Shown: piece after piece, positions 8,395-17,210 of the stretch | How positions within the stretch are numbered: position 1 is the first letter of the stretch | How the letters are laid out: every line of letters starts with the position of its first letter | Assembly (NCBI RefSeq): GCF_000739615.1 | Contig: NZ_BATP01000058.1 | Span: 62,001 to 126,000, forward strand | Length of the DNA stretch: 64,000 nt | Direction of reading: 5' to 3' | Source: Haloferula sp. BvORR071 | GTDB taxonomy: Bacteria; Verrucomicrobiota; Verrucomicrobiia; Verrucomicrobiales; Akkermansiaceae | The notes under the pieces: generated by a model | Database searches by the model: none | Seen by the model: only the letters and a program-made list of their open reading frames with translations | Told to the model about the DNA's origin: nothing | Program-made: the position numbers and the translations under genes

Positions 8395-11300
8395 CCCGCT
8401 GCACCCCGACCGAATCAGCCAGCAACTGGGACAACTCCAGGAGCGCATCTCCGGCGTGGCCGGACGTGAGGCCGCCCTGAACCGCGCCCACGCCGCCAGC
8501 GTCCTTGCCGCCAAGCGCCAGGCTACCGCCGCCCGGGAGGCCGGTGCCGCGACCCGCGAGCAGCGTTTTGCCGCCCTCACGGCCGAGAAGGAAAGTTTCG
8601 AGTATGGGGTGAATTCCCGCTACGAGCGGCGTCGCGCCCGCATCAATGCTGCCGCGCAATCCGCGCATAGCGGCTTGGCCCGCCGGGTCCGCGAGGGCAA
8701 GGACCGCCAGGTCGGTCAGCGCCAGGGCGAGAGCCATCGCCTCAAAAAGGAAGCCAAGGACATCTTCGAGCGTGCCCGTCAGGATCACCGCGAGTTCTCG
8801 GACTTGGTTTCCACCGAGGCCGACGAGGTCCGCCGCCACGCGCGCCGTGCCTTGGGCATGCTCTGGATGTTCCAGCCACTGCTCACCCCGGTCCTGAAGA
8901 AGGGCAAGCTTTCCGGTGCCCGCGAGGCGGCGACCACCGGTGACCGTGAGATTCTCAAGCGCGAGGGCTCGGCCCGGGTCGCCGAGGCCCGCGCGGCCGC
9001 TGGCTCCCTCCGGGGCAATCCGCTCTACTGGTTCCTGAGCATCCTGCCGCTGCTCGGCTGGTTGTTCGCCATTACCACGCCGCTGGTGCCCGCGCTCCGC
9101 GAGAAGCTTTCCTGGATCACTGCGGTCGAGATTGCCGCCGGGTTCCATGTCCTTTCCCTGCTCTTGCTCTGGCCTGCCACCCGGCGTCTGGCCCAACGGC
9201 TCCAGGAAGCCCGCAATGACTTCAATGCCGCGATTATCGCTTCCGAAACCGCGGTGGAAAACTTGGGCGCTCAACTGCGCAAGGGCATCTCTGACCAGAG
9301 CGAGGCCCTCAGTGAAACCCTGCGCGGCAGCGATGACCAGGCTCAGGAGCTGATGAAGGAGGGCCGCCGCAAGATCGAGGCCCAGGCCGCGCGCCTCCCG
9401 GCCAAGGCCGAGGCGCTCTATCAGCGCAACCTGTCCTGGGTGGCCATGGGCATGGAGCATGCCGTCGCGGATCTGGATCAGGCCACTGCCGGCGAGGAAG
9501 GCGGCCGCGAGGCTAGCTACGAGCAGCAGATCCAAGAGGCGGATGAGACCCGCCGCGCTGGCTTGGAGAAACTGATCGCGGAATGGAACGAGCACGTGAA
9601 GCCGGTGCACCACGAGCTCTCCGGCTTGGGTGCCATCGCGGCGGAACGTTTCCCCGCTTGGGAGGAGAGCTGGGTGGAGACTTGGACTCCGCCGGAATCC
9701 TCGCAGGAGGTGATTCCCTTCGGCCGTCTGCAAGTATCCCTGCCGGCCTTGGCCGGTGGCATGCCGGAGAGTCCTGAGTTCACGCTGGACGGACCGGCGG
9801 ATTTCACGGTGCCGCTGTCCTTGGGCTTCCCCAGCCGCGCGTCCCTGATGATCGAGGGTGAGGCCTCTACCGCCGCCGCCACGATCAATGAGGTCGTGCT
9901 GCGCGTGCTCGCTTCGCATCCCGCCGGACGGGCGAATTTCACGCTCATCGACCCCGTCGGCCTCGGCAAGGATTTCGCCGGGCTGATGCACCTCGGCGAC
10001 TACGAGGAGACCCTGATCAACGGCCGCATCTGGACCCAGACCACCCAGATCGAGGAGCGCCTCGCCGAGCTCAACGAGCACATCGAGAAGGTCATCCAGA
10101 TGTATCTCCGCAACGAGTATGCGACACTGGACGACTACAACCGCCACGCCGGCACGGTCGCGGAGAAGCACCGCTTCCTCGTCATCTCCGGCTTCCCGGC
10201 AGCCTTCAGCGAGACTGCATCCAAGCGCTTGCTGAGCATCGCCACCAGTGGTGCCCGCTGTGGGGTTTATCTCTTGGTCCACCGTGACTCGAACCAGCCC
10301 GCGCCCGATCCCGCATTGGCGGAGGCCTTGGATCGCGCCTGCCTGCGCGTGCTGCCGGGCAAGCAGGGACTCTACCTTGCGGGCCTGCCTGCGGGTGCCG
10401 ATCAAGTCGAACTCTTGCCGCCGCCGCAGGGTGAGTTGGAAACCACGGTGGTCCATCGCTTGGGCAAGGCCAGCGTCGACTCAAACCGCGTGGAGGTGCC
10501 CTTCACCAACATCGCTCCAGAAGAGGCGGATTGGTGGAAGAGCAGCACCGGCGACGAGCTGCGCGTGCCGATTGGCCGCAGCGGCGCGAAGAAGTTCCAG
10601 TGGCTCGCGCTCGGCAAGGGCACCCGCCAGCACGCGCTGATCGCGGGTAAGACCGGTTCCGGTAAATCGACCCTCTTCCACGTGATGATCACCAACCTCG
10701 CGCTGAATTGCAGCCCGGATGAGGTGGAGTTCTATCTCGTGGACTTCAAGAAGGGCGTGGAATTCAAGTGCTACGGCCACAAGCGCCTGCCGCATGCGCG
10801 CGTCGTCGCCATCGAGTCCGACCGCGAGTTCGGCCTCAGCGTGCTGCACCGCGTGGATGACGAGTTGCGCCGCCGCGGCGAGCTCTTCCGCAAGCACGGC
10901 TCGCAGGATCTTGCCGGCTACCGCAAGGCCTCCGGCGAGACCATGCCGCGGACCCTGCTGATGATCGATGAGTTCCAGGAGTTCTTCACCGAGGACGATC
11001 CGGTCGCGCAGTCCGCATCACTTCTGTTAGACCGCATCGTCCGCCAGGGCCGTGCCTTCGGCATCCACGTGATCCTTGGCTCGCAGACCTTGGGCGGAGC
11101 TTACACCCTGGCCCGTGCCACCCTCGGCCAGATGGTCGTCCGCATCGCCCTGCAGTGCAATGAGGCCGATGCCTATCTGATCATGGACGACGACAATCCC
11201 GCGCCGCGCCTGCTGACGCGCCCGGGGGAGGGGATCTACAACGACAACGCCGGTGCCCTCGCCGCCAACAGTCCCTTCCAGACCGTGTGGCTCGGGGAAG

Positions 11301-12223
11301 ACACCCGCAACGATCTGTTGGACAAGGTCGCCGCGCTGGCTGTCGAGCGTGGCCGCAAGCCCGGCTCGCTCGTTGTCTTTGAAGGCAATGCTCCCGCCGA
11401 ACTCCGCGGCAACATGGAGCTCGCCGAAGCACTGCAAGCGCGCCCTGAGAAGAGTCCCGCGGAAGCCCGCGCCTGGCTCGGTGAACCGAACTCGATCAAG
11501 GGCCCGACCGAAGCGATCTTCGCTCGCCGCAGCGGTAGCCATCTGCTGGTCGTCGGCCAGTCGGACGAGCGCGTCTCGATGCTGCTGTCCCTCGCCATGT
11601 CCACCTTGGCTGCAGGTCAGCCTGCAGATGGTGCCCGCTTCATCGTGCTCGATTCCACCGGCACCCAGGGCCTGCCAGCACGCATCAAGCAGAGCATCCC
11701 GCAGGACGTGAAGATCACCAGCCCCACCGCGGTGACGGATGTCTTCTCCGATCTTGCCGCCGAGTTGGAGAAGCGCGCCGCCGGTGCCAGCGGCCCGGAG
11801 ATCTTCCTGGTCATTCACGGCCTTCAGCGCTTCAAGAAGCTACGCCAGGAAGAGGACTTCCTCTTCTCCATGGACGACGGGCCCTCCGGTCCGAATCCCT
11901 CCAAGGTGCTCGCGGATATCGCCAGTGAAGGCGGCCCGCTCGGTATCCACCTCTTGGTCGGCATCGACACCTGGAACAACGTCGGCCGTTGGCTGCCCCG
12001 CAAGGTCATGGCCGAGTTCGAGATGCGCGTGCTCTATCAGATGAGCGCGAACGACTCCGCCAACCTCGTCGATTCGCCCGCCGCCAGCACCCTCGGCCTG
12101 CACCGCGCGCTGCTCTACAACGAAGCCCTCGGCACCATCGAGACCTTCCGTCCCTACGCCGAGCCGGATGCCGATTGGTGGGACGAGTTCTCGAACAGCA
12201 TGCGCGAGCAGGTACCGAGCTGA
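8387..12223 (+). CDS. membrane FtsK/SpoIIIE-family ATPase (EssC/EccC-like)
   Basis: 1278 residues from GTG 8387. Order: a long charged coiled coil (~1-200), two membrane helices (~212-230 and ~243-265), a second coiled coil (~270-430), then three ATPase-like modules. The first (~500-720) has LIDPVGLGKDFAGLMHL but no P-loop; the second is intact, with Walker A AGKTGSGKST (~753-762) and Walker B LLMIDEF (D861, E862); the third (~1040-1260) keeps the fold pattern but has VVGQSDERVS instead of a P-loop. EssC/EccC motors of type VII secretion likewise carry tandem FtsK domains behind two membrane helices. Two WXG-like genes overlap or precede it. It lacks the FHA domains of Firmicute EssC. A DNA translocase role is less likely given the neighbours and missing gamma domain. 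Confidence 0.85.
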   Translation: MTDPLHPDRISQQLGQLQERISGVAGREAALNRAHAASVLAAKRQATAAREAGAATREQRFAALTAEKESFEYGVNSRYERRRARINAAAQSAHSGLARRVREGKDRQVGQRQGESHRLKKEAKDIFERARQDHREFSDLVSTEADEVRRHARRALGMLWMFQPLLTPVLKKGKLSGAREAATTGDREILKREGSARVAEARAAAGSLRGNPLYWFLSILPLLGWLFAITTPLVPALREKLSWITAVEIAAGFHVLSLLLLWPATRRLAQRLQEARNDFNAAIIASETAVENLGAQLRKGISDQSEALSETLRGSDDQAQELMKEGRRKIEAQAARLPAKAEALYQRNLSWVAMGMEHAVADLDQATAGEEGGREASYEQQIQEADETRRAGLEKLIAEWNEHVKPVHHELSGLGAIAAERFPAWEESWVETWTPPESSQEVIPFGRLQVSLPALAGGMPESPEFTLDGPADFTVPLSLGFPSRASLMIEGEASTAAATINEVVLRVLASHPAGRANFTLIDPVGLGKDFAGLMHLGDYEETLINGRIWTQTTQIEERLAELNEHIEKVIQMYLRNEYATLDDYNRHAGTVAEKHRFLVISGFPAAFSETASKRLLSIATSGARCGVYLLVHRDSNQPAPDPALAEALDRACLRVLPGKQGLYLAGLPAGADQVELLPPPQGELETTVVHRLGKASVDSNRVEVPFTNIAPEEADWWKSSTGDELRVPIGRSGAKKFQWLALGKGTRQHALIAGKTGSGKSTLFHVMITNLALNCSPDEVEFYLVDFKKGVEFKCYGHKRLPHARVVAIESDREFGLSVLHRVDDELRRRGELFRKHGSQDLAGYRKASGETMPRTLLMIDEFQEFFTEDDPVAQSASLLLDRIVRQGRAFGIHVILGSQTLGGAYTLARATLGQMVVRIALQCNEADAYLIMDDDNPAPRLLTRPGEGIYNDNAGALAANSPFQTVWLGEDTRNDLLDKVAALAVERGRKPGSLVVFEGNAPAELRGNMELAEALQARPEKSPAEARAWLGEPNSIKGPTEAIFARRSGSHLLVVGQSDERVSMLLSLAMSTLAAGQPADGARFIVLDSTGTQGLPARIKQSIPQDVKITSPTAVTDVFSDLAAELEKRAAGASGPEIFLVIHGLQRFKKLRQEEDFLFSMDDGPSGPNPSKVLADIASEGGPLGIHLLVGIDTWNNVGRWLPRKVMAEFEMRVLYQMSANDSANLVDSPAASTLGLHRALLYNEALGTIETFRPYAEPDADWWDEFSNSMREQVPS

Positions 12224-12247
12224 CCCCGAAGGGCAGCCCGATATCAA

Positions 12248-12334
12248 CCGTAGGCGCATTCGTGAGAATGCGGAACGGTCCCTTGTGGCAAGGCCTCACC
12301 GGTGGCCCCCTCGTTCTCACGAACGATCCTACGG
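12248..12334. terminator. inverted repeat between convergent genes
   Basis: Arms 12248-12268 and 12314-12334 (21 nt each) match except for about four bases: CCGTAGG....TTCGTGAGAA against its reverse complement. It sits in the 131-bp gap between the convergent FtsK-like and AAA+ genes, so a bidirectional terminator or a dispersed palindrome is likely. No strong T-run follows either arm. Confidence 0.45.
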
Positions 12335-12354
12335 CAGGCAGGGGCGACGATTGC

Positions 12355-13677
12355 CTACTTCCTGTCCGCAGCCCCCAGCAAACTCTTGGTCAGATCACCG
12401 CCCGCCACCATCAGCTCCGCCACCGCCGCCTCGAGGTGGCGCTCCTTCACCGCGATCTTGCCTTTGCTCGTCTCCAGCGCGGCATGCACCGCCGCCTTGC
12501 GCAGCAACTCACGGATGAACGCCGCACTCACCCCCTCCAGTCTCTTGATCAAGCCACCCAGATTCTTGGTCTCGACCTTCAGACCCTTGCCATAGAGCTC
12601 GAACAGCCGCCGCCGGCAATCTTCATCCGGCGGCGGGATCTGGATCGCTTGGTCGATGCGGCCGGGACGCGCCGCCAGTGCCGGCTCTAACACATCCGGC
12701 CGGTTGGTCGTCAGGATGAAGAGCAAGTCCGCATCGTCCGCCAATCCGTCCATCTGGTTGAGCAATTCGAAGAGCACCGCATTGGCGCCAACCACCTGTT
12801 GCTCACGCTTCGTTCCGATGAGATCGACGTCCTCAAGAATCAAGGTGGACGGTTGCAGGACTCGCGCCATCGATACCGCCTTCTCGATCATTCCCATGTC
12901 TGCGCCGGTAAGGAGGAAGACCGTGCGCTCCGGCATGCGGCTGGCGAGATACATCGCGGAGTAGGTTTTGCCGGTCCCCGGCGGACCGTGGAAGAGGATG
13001 CCCCGCTTCAAGTGCCGCCCGGCGGCTTTCAGGCGTTGCGCCTGCCGGCTGAAGTCCACGGTGTGCCGCTCGATCCGTTGTAGCACCTCTTCCGGTAAGA
13101 TCACCTCCTCACGCTGGATCTGCGGTAGCTGATGGAACTTCAGCGCGAAGCCCCGGTAGCAGTCACCGGCCATCGAGATCACTCCGCCACGGAAGGCCTT
13201 GCCATAGGTGGTCACGCTTTCGATCCGGCGCATCAATTCTTCCGCCAGACCGCGGTCGGCGGCCATCACCTCCATCTGAATCTTGGGCGTGGCGGTGAAG
13301 CGCTCTTCATCCAGGTGAATGGCCACCGGCATGCCGCGATATTTGCACAGCTTCATTCCGCGCTTCACACAGGCCAGCCGCTGCTTGCCCGGCAAAATTT
13401 CATCCACGTGCTGCACCGGCCCGGCATCGAATTGGTCGGCACTGGCGGGCCGGCAGAATTTCGAGAGTGAGGCCACGCCGTAGTCTTGGAAATTCACCAC
13501 GCCGTGCCAGCTCCCCGACTTGCCGCCGATCTCTTCCAGAGCCTGGTACAAGTTCGGGCGTTCGTATTTTTCGAAGGTCCGCTCCAGCAAGGGCAGCGCA
13601 CCCGGGTCACAGCCGAAATGCTTCACCAGCTTCTGGAACAAGACCGGCGCGGGGTCGGGGGACGGGTTCTTGGGCAT
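12355..13677 (-). CDS. AAA+ ATPase, CDC48/26S-like
   Basis: 440 residues. The N-terminal ~200 residues are a distinct domain without recognised motif. The AAA module has Walker A GPPGTGKT (231-238), Walker B LILEDVD (279-285), sensor-1 TTNRPD (Asn ~325) and arginine-finger segment ARPGRID (~336-342), followed by a helical lid. It has no FtsH protease or membrane segment. Such enzymes remodel or unfold proteins. It faces the FtsK-like operon tail to tail; type VII systems of actinobacteria carry a cytosolic AAA+ protein (EccA), so a chaperone role for that locus is possible but is inference: EccA belongs to a different AAA branch (CbxX) with TPRs. Confidence 0.8.
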   Translation of the reverse strand: MPKNPSPDPAPVLFQKLVKHFGCDPGALPLLERTFEKYERPNLYQALEEIGGKSGSWHGVVNFQDYGVASLSKFCRPASADQFDAGPVQHVDEILPGKQRLACVKRGMKLCKYRGMPVAIHLDEERFTATPKIQMEVMAADRGLAEELMRRIESVTTYGKAFRGGVISMAGDCYRGFALKFHQLPQIQREEVILPEEVLQRIERHTVDFSRQAQRLKAAGRHLKRGILFHGPPGTGKTYSAMYLASRMPERTVFLLTGADMGMIEKAVSMARVLQPSTLILEDVDLIGTKREQQVVGANAVLFELLNQMDGLADDADLLFILTTNRPDVLEPALAARPGRIDQAIQIPPPDEDCRRRLFELYGKGLKVETKNLGGLIKRLEGVSAAFIRELLRKAAVHAALETSKGKIAVKERHLEAAVAELMVAGGDLTKSLLGAADRK

Positions 13678-13802
13678 CGTGTGGAAGACTCAAGCATCCC
13701 CGCGCCGGGAAATCCATCCCGCTCGGCGCTTCGGGCCGGATTCACGCAAACTTCATCCGAGTCTCCTTGTCACTCCCTCGATCGACCGCTAAGCGGACAT
13801 AA

Positions 13803-15374
13803 GTGAAGCAGGGAAATCCCTATCTTGTGATCCTCGTCGTCGGCCTGGGCTTCGGGGCTGGCTTTGCCCTGCATCGCGGCACGCGCTCCACGGCTACGCC
13901 TGCGGATCACGATCCGGCCCCGCCACAGCGGACTTCCTCCAGCGGCACCAGACCGCCTTCGGCGGACAATCTCGAAGCCACCCGCTCCACCGACACCATC
14001 CAGGACCTGTTAGCCGCCGACCGCAGCTCCTTCGCCGGACGCTTCAGTCTCTGGTTGCTCGATGCCAGCGCGGAGGACATTGCCGCCTTCTGGGACCAGT
14101 ACCGCCAGCGAAACTCCTACGAGACCGACCATTGGGATAAGCTCGTCATGTTCCGCCGTTGGATCCAACTCGATCCGGAAGGAGCGATAGCGGCGGCCAA
14201 GCGCGATGGTGCGGAGGAGTCGGCACTCTGGGCCCGCGCCATGCTCGATCCCATGTCGGTGTTGCCGGCAAAGCCGGGCTTTGGCAGTCGTTGGGACGAT
14301 ATTGCAACGTCTGCGGTCATGCGCTTCCATCCCGATCTGGCGCTCAAGATGATCCGGGACAACCCCAACCTGATCGCCGATTCGGATCCGGACAAGATCG
14401 CCAACGAAATCGCTGGGGACGATCGTGAGAAGGCGCTGACCTATCTGGTCGAGAATGGCCAGCTTCACCTGACTGAGCCGCTGCAACGCTGGACCCGGGA
14501 GGACCCGCAGGCCGCCTTCGCTTGGATGCGCCTGCACTGGGGGCTGGCGGAGATGAAGGATGACTTCCTGACCATGCTCGGCAGCGAGCATCCCGGCCTG
14601 GCAAAGGAGTTCGCCGCAGGGCTGCCGGAAGGTGCCATGAAGCGCGACCTCGCACAGCTTGCTTTCCGCGAGTTGCTCAAGTCCGATCCCGCCGCAGCCT
14701 TGGCCGCGGCGCGTGCCGAACCCGTCCCGCAGCCGGAGCAATTCGCTGCCTGCGCACGGTCCATGGTCGACAGTGATCCGCAAGCCGCGCTCGGCCTCAT
14801 GGTTGAACTCTTCAAGCTCACCCCGAGCCCCACCGTCCGGACGATCCGCACATATTCGCCTTTGGACCCTACGGACTCCTCAAGCGAGGAGATACCTGGG
14901 CCCCGCGATTTGGTGACTGACCTCGTGGCTAGGGACCCACAGGCGACCATGGCTGCTGCCCTGCAGATGCCCGGGGACAAGACGCTGGTATCTCAGGCTT
15001 ACTCCCTTTGGTCGGAGGACGGCGAAATCAGCTATGTCGGCGGCGATCCGCGCAGTCTCGCGGCCAATGCCTGGGTGCGGAGCGATCCCGCGGCATTCGC
15101 GGAGTGGTGCAATGGCCAGGAAGATCAAGACCTCCGGAGCTCGGGCCTGAAGATGGCCGCCGCGCAATTCAGTACCCAGGAGCGTTTCCCGCAAGCCATG
15201 GAATGGGCGATGGAACTCGTGGGTCAGGACGACTCCGCGGATGCTGCCGTGGATGTCTTCAAGCAGTGGTCGTCAAAGAACCCGGAGCAGGCTGTTAGAT
15301 GGTTGGAGGAGACCGATCTCCCCGACGAGACGCGGGCCGCGATGCAGAAAACCCTCAAGCCGGCTGCACCATGA
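13803..15374 (+). CDS. membrane-anchored helical-repeat protein
   Basis: 523 residues starting at GTG 13803. Residues 6-25 form a signal-anchor (YLVILVVGLGFGAGFALH), then a Pro/Ser/Thr-rich linker and a solenoid of helix pairs with recurring D-P-x-x-A-x-x-W/M phrases (LDPEGAIAAAK, EDPQAAFAWMR, SDPAAALAAAR, SDPQAALGLM, NPEQAVRWLEE). The same style of secreted repeat protein is common in Verrucomicrobiaceae as I remember them. No enzyme motif. Its stop overlaps the start of a similar gene by ATGA, so the two are translated together and may act as a pair. Confidence 0.65.
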   Translation: MKQGNPYLVILVVGLGFGAGFALHRGTRSTATPADHDPAPPQRTSSSGTRPPSADNLEATRSTDTIQDLLAADRSSFAGRFSLWLLDASAEDIAAFWDQYRQRNSYETDHWDKLVMFRRWIQLDPEGAIAAAKRDGAEESALWARAMLDPMSVLPAKPGFGSRWDDIATSAVMRFHPDLALKMIRDNPNLIADSDPDKIANEIAGDDREKALTYLVENGQLHLTEPLQRWTREDPQAAFAWMRLHWGLAEMKDDFLTMLGSEHPGLAKEFAAGLPEGAMKRDLAQLAFRELLKSDPAAALAAARAEPVPQPEQFAACARSMVDSDPQAALGLMVELFKLTPSPTVRTIRTYSPLDPTDSSSEEIPGPRDLVTDLVARDPQATMAAALQMPGDKTLVSQAYSLWSEDGEISYVGGDPRSLAANAWVRSDPAAFAEWCNGQEDQDLRSSGLKMAAAQFSTQERFPQAMEWAMELVGQDDSADAAVDVFKQWSSKNPEQAVRWLEETDLPDETRAAMQKTLKPAAP

Positions 15375-17104
15375 AGACCACGCCACAGCTTCCCTTGCTT
15401 GCAGTCTCCTTCGCCCTCGCCGCGATCGGCGGTTGGTTCGCGGCTGGCCAGGGCGACCAGCCGGCAAGTGCCCCTGAACTCGCCCCGGCGAAATCCGCGG
15501 ACCGCAAGCATCCCGCCCGCTCGGCCCGTGAGATCCCGCCGGAGGTCGCGGCTCGCTTGGCACCGCTGCGCGCTGCCAAGGCAACGGAGGAGAAGCTGCG
15601 TGCCATGACCCTTCTGGCCCAGTCGCTGCCGGTCAGCGATCTCGCGGCGTGGTATGAAGCAGGCTGGATCCCGCGGCGCGAGACCGTGGAGTCCCTGCAG
15701 TTTTATCACATCACCGGCCAGCGCTGGGTCGCAGAGGATGGCGAAGGCATGCTGCGCTTCCATTTCGCGAAGGACCGCGCCCGCGCGGCCGATGTTTCTC
15801 AAGATTGGGGGAGGCTGGATCCCACCGCGGCCTTCAAGTTCCTCGACGCGCTGAAGGACCCTAAGGATTTCGCTCTGATCGCGGGTCCACTGTCTTGGGG
15901 CGCGGCCTACGGCGATCCGCGGCAGGCCTTGGCGCGAGTCCTGCGTTGTCAGACGGCTGCTGAGATCAGGGCTGGTGGCGAGAATGGGCACCTCAGGAAT
16001 TCAGGCGAGTCCGAAGGAATGATCAACGTGCTGGCCCGCAGTGCCCCCGATCTCTTGAAGCAGGAAGCCGCCGGGTGGCCGGAGAAGTTGCGGCGCAGGG
16101 CCATGGATGAAATCACCCGCGGCCTCTTGGCAAAGGACTTCGCTGCCGGCGTCGCAAAGCTCGCAGGAGAAGCGGATGGCTTGGAACAGTTCCTCGGAGC
16201 CACCTGCTGGGAACTCAATGAGAAGTACGCCGCCTCTGTGGACAAATTGCCGGAAGGATGGCTGCCCGCGCTTTTGAACAAAAGCAACAAGCTTGCCGAA
16301 TCCGATCCAGACCGCTGGTTTGCTGCCGACTACGCCGGGATGGGGATCACCGAAGAAAAGGCCCGCGGACTCCGTGCCGCCGCTGCCCGGGTACTTCTCT
16401 ATCGGAGTCCTGAGCGCCTGCCCGAGCTTCTTGCCGCGGATCTGGACCAAAGGTCGCGCGACTACCTGATCGTGACCAGCCTCAGGCAGCTCTATGGGAC
16501 GGATCCGGCGAAAGCCGCAGAGCTTCGCGACCAGATCGGCCTCTCCGCGGACATGGATGGCCTGTGGGGGAAGGCCTTGGCGGAAGCGCCTTCGAATGGT
16601 CCACCCAAGTACCTCGACTCGCCATCCCAGCTTGGCGAGATCACCTCATGGAGCCGCGACGACAAGGACAGGGCTGTCGTCAAGATGCAGGCTTGGGATG
16701 AAGGCCAGATCCAACAATCGCTCAAGGCTTTCGAAACCTTGCCCGATGGCGATCGCCACAGCATTGCCGAAATGCTGTCAGGCTTGAAAGGCGAACCGGC
16801 ACCAATGCCCCTGCGGGCGGAAGGCATCCGCTACTTGATCACGGAGCAAGGCGACACCGGGTTGAAGGAGGATCGGAACTTCCGCTACTTCTGCGAATTC
16901 GCCGGCAAGTGGGGCGGCGATGAACCCGCTGCCGCAGCCCGCTGGGTGGAGTCGCTTCCCACCGGCGAAAAGCGCCTCTGGATGGTCAAGAACGTCGCCG
17001 CCTCATGGGGCAGCTACAATCCGCAGGCCGCCGCCAAGTGGGTCGATTCGCTCGGCCTCAAGGAGCAGCTACAGGAACTGGGGAAGAGGAAGTCGGAGGA
17101 ATGA
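15371..17104 (+). CDS. secreted helical-repeat protein, partner of upstream gene
   Basis: 577 residues. ATG 15371 is chosen over an upstream in-frame ATG at 15299 because it yields a signal peptide (PQLPLLAVSFALAAIGGWFAA) and a typical ATGA overlap. The mature part is a helical solenoid with phrases such as LDPTAAFKFLDAL, TDPAKAAELR, DEPAAAARWVESL and YNPQAAAKWVDSL, the same grammar as the preceding protein, so the two arose by duplication or from a common family. Function unknown; probable extracytoplasmic scaffold. Confidence 0.65.
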   Translation: MKTTPQLPLLAVSFALAAIGGWFAAGQGDQPASAPELAPAKSADRKHPARSAREIPPEVAARLAPLRAAKATEEKLRAMTLLAQSLPVSDLAAWYEAGWIPRRETVESLQFYHITGQRWVAEDGEGMLRFHFAKDRARAADVSQDWGRLDPTAAFKFLDALKDPKDFALIAGPLSWGAAYGDPRQALARVLRCQTAAEIRAGGENGHLRNSGESEGMINVLARSAPDLLKQEAAGWPEKLRRRAMDEITRGLLAKDFAAGVAKLAGEADGLEQFLGATCWELNEKYAASVDKLPEGWLPALLNKSNKLAESDPDRWFAADYAGMGITEEKARGLRAAAARVLLYRSPERLPELLAADLDQRSRDYLIVTSLRQLYGTDPAKAAELRDQIGLSADMDGLWGKALAEAPSNGPPKYLDSPSQLGEITSWSRDDKDRAVVKMQAWDEGQIQQSLKAFETLPDGDRHSIAEMLSGLKGEPAPMPLRAEGIRYLITEQGDTGLKEDRNFRYFCEFAGKWGGDEPAAAARWVESLPTGEKRLWMVKNVAASWGSYNPQAAAKWVDSLGLKEQLQELGKRKSEE

Positions 17105-17210
17105 GTCCGGACTCGAAAAATCTCACTCCAAGTGCCCAGATCGGTCAAAACGGTATTTTTAAGATAAACTTTGGAAGCTTGCGCCGCTGGGGAGCCCGAA
17201 CATATTCGAA

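Noticed and set aside
8180..10456. 758-codon antisense open frame under the FtsK-like gene
   Set aside because: Typical high-GC shadow frame; sense strand has continuous coding features and start/stop overlaps with neighbours.
12355..13677. Naming the AAA+ gene EccA
   Set aside because: It lacks TPRs and the CbxX-type motifs of EccA; only position suggests a link.
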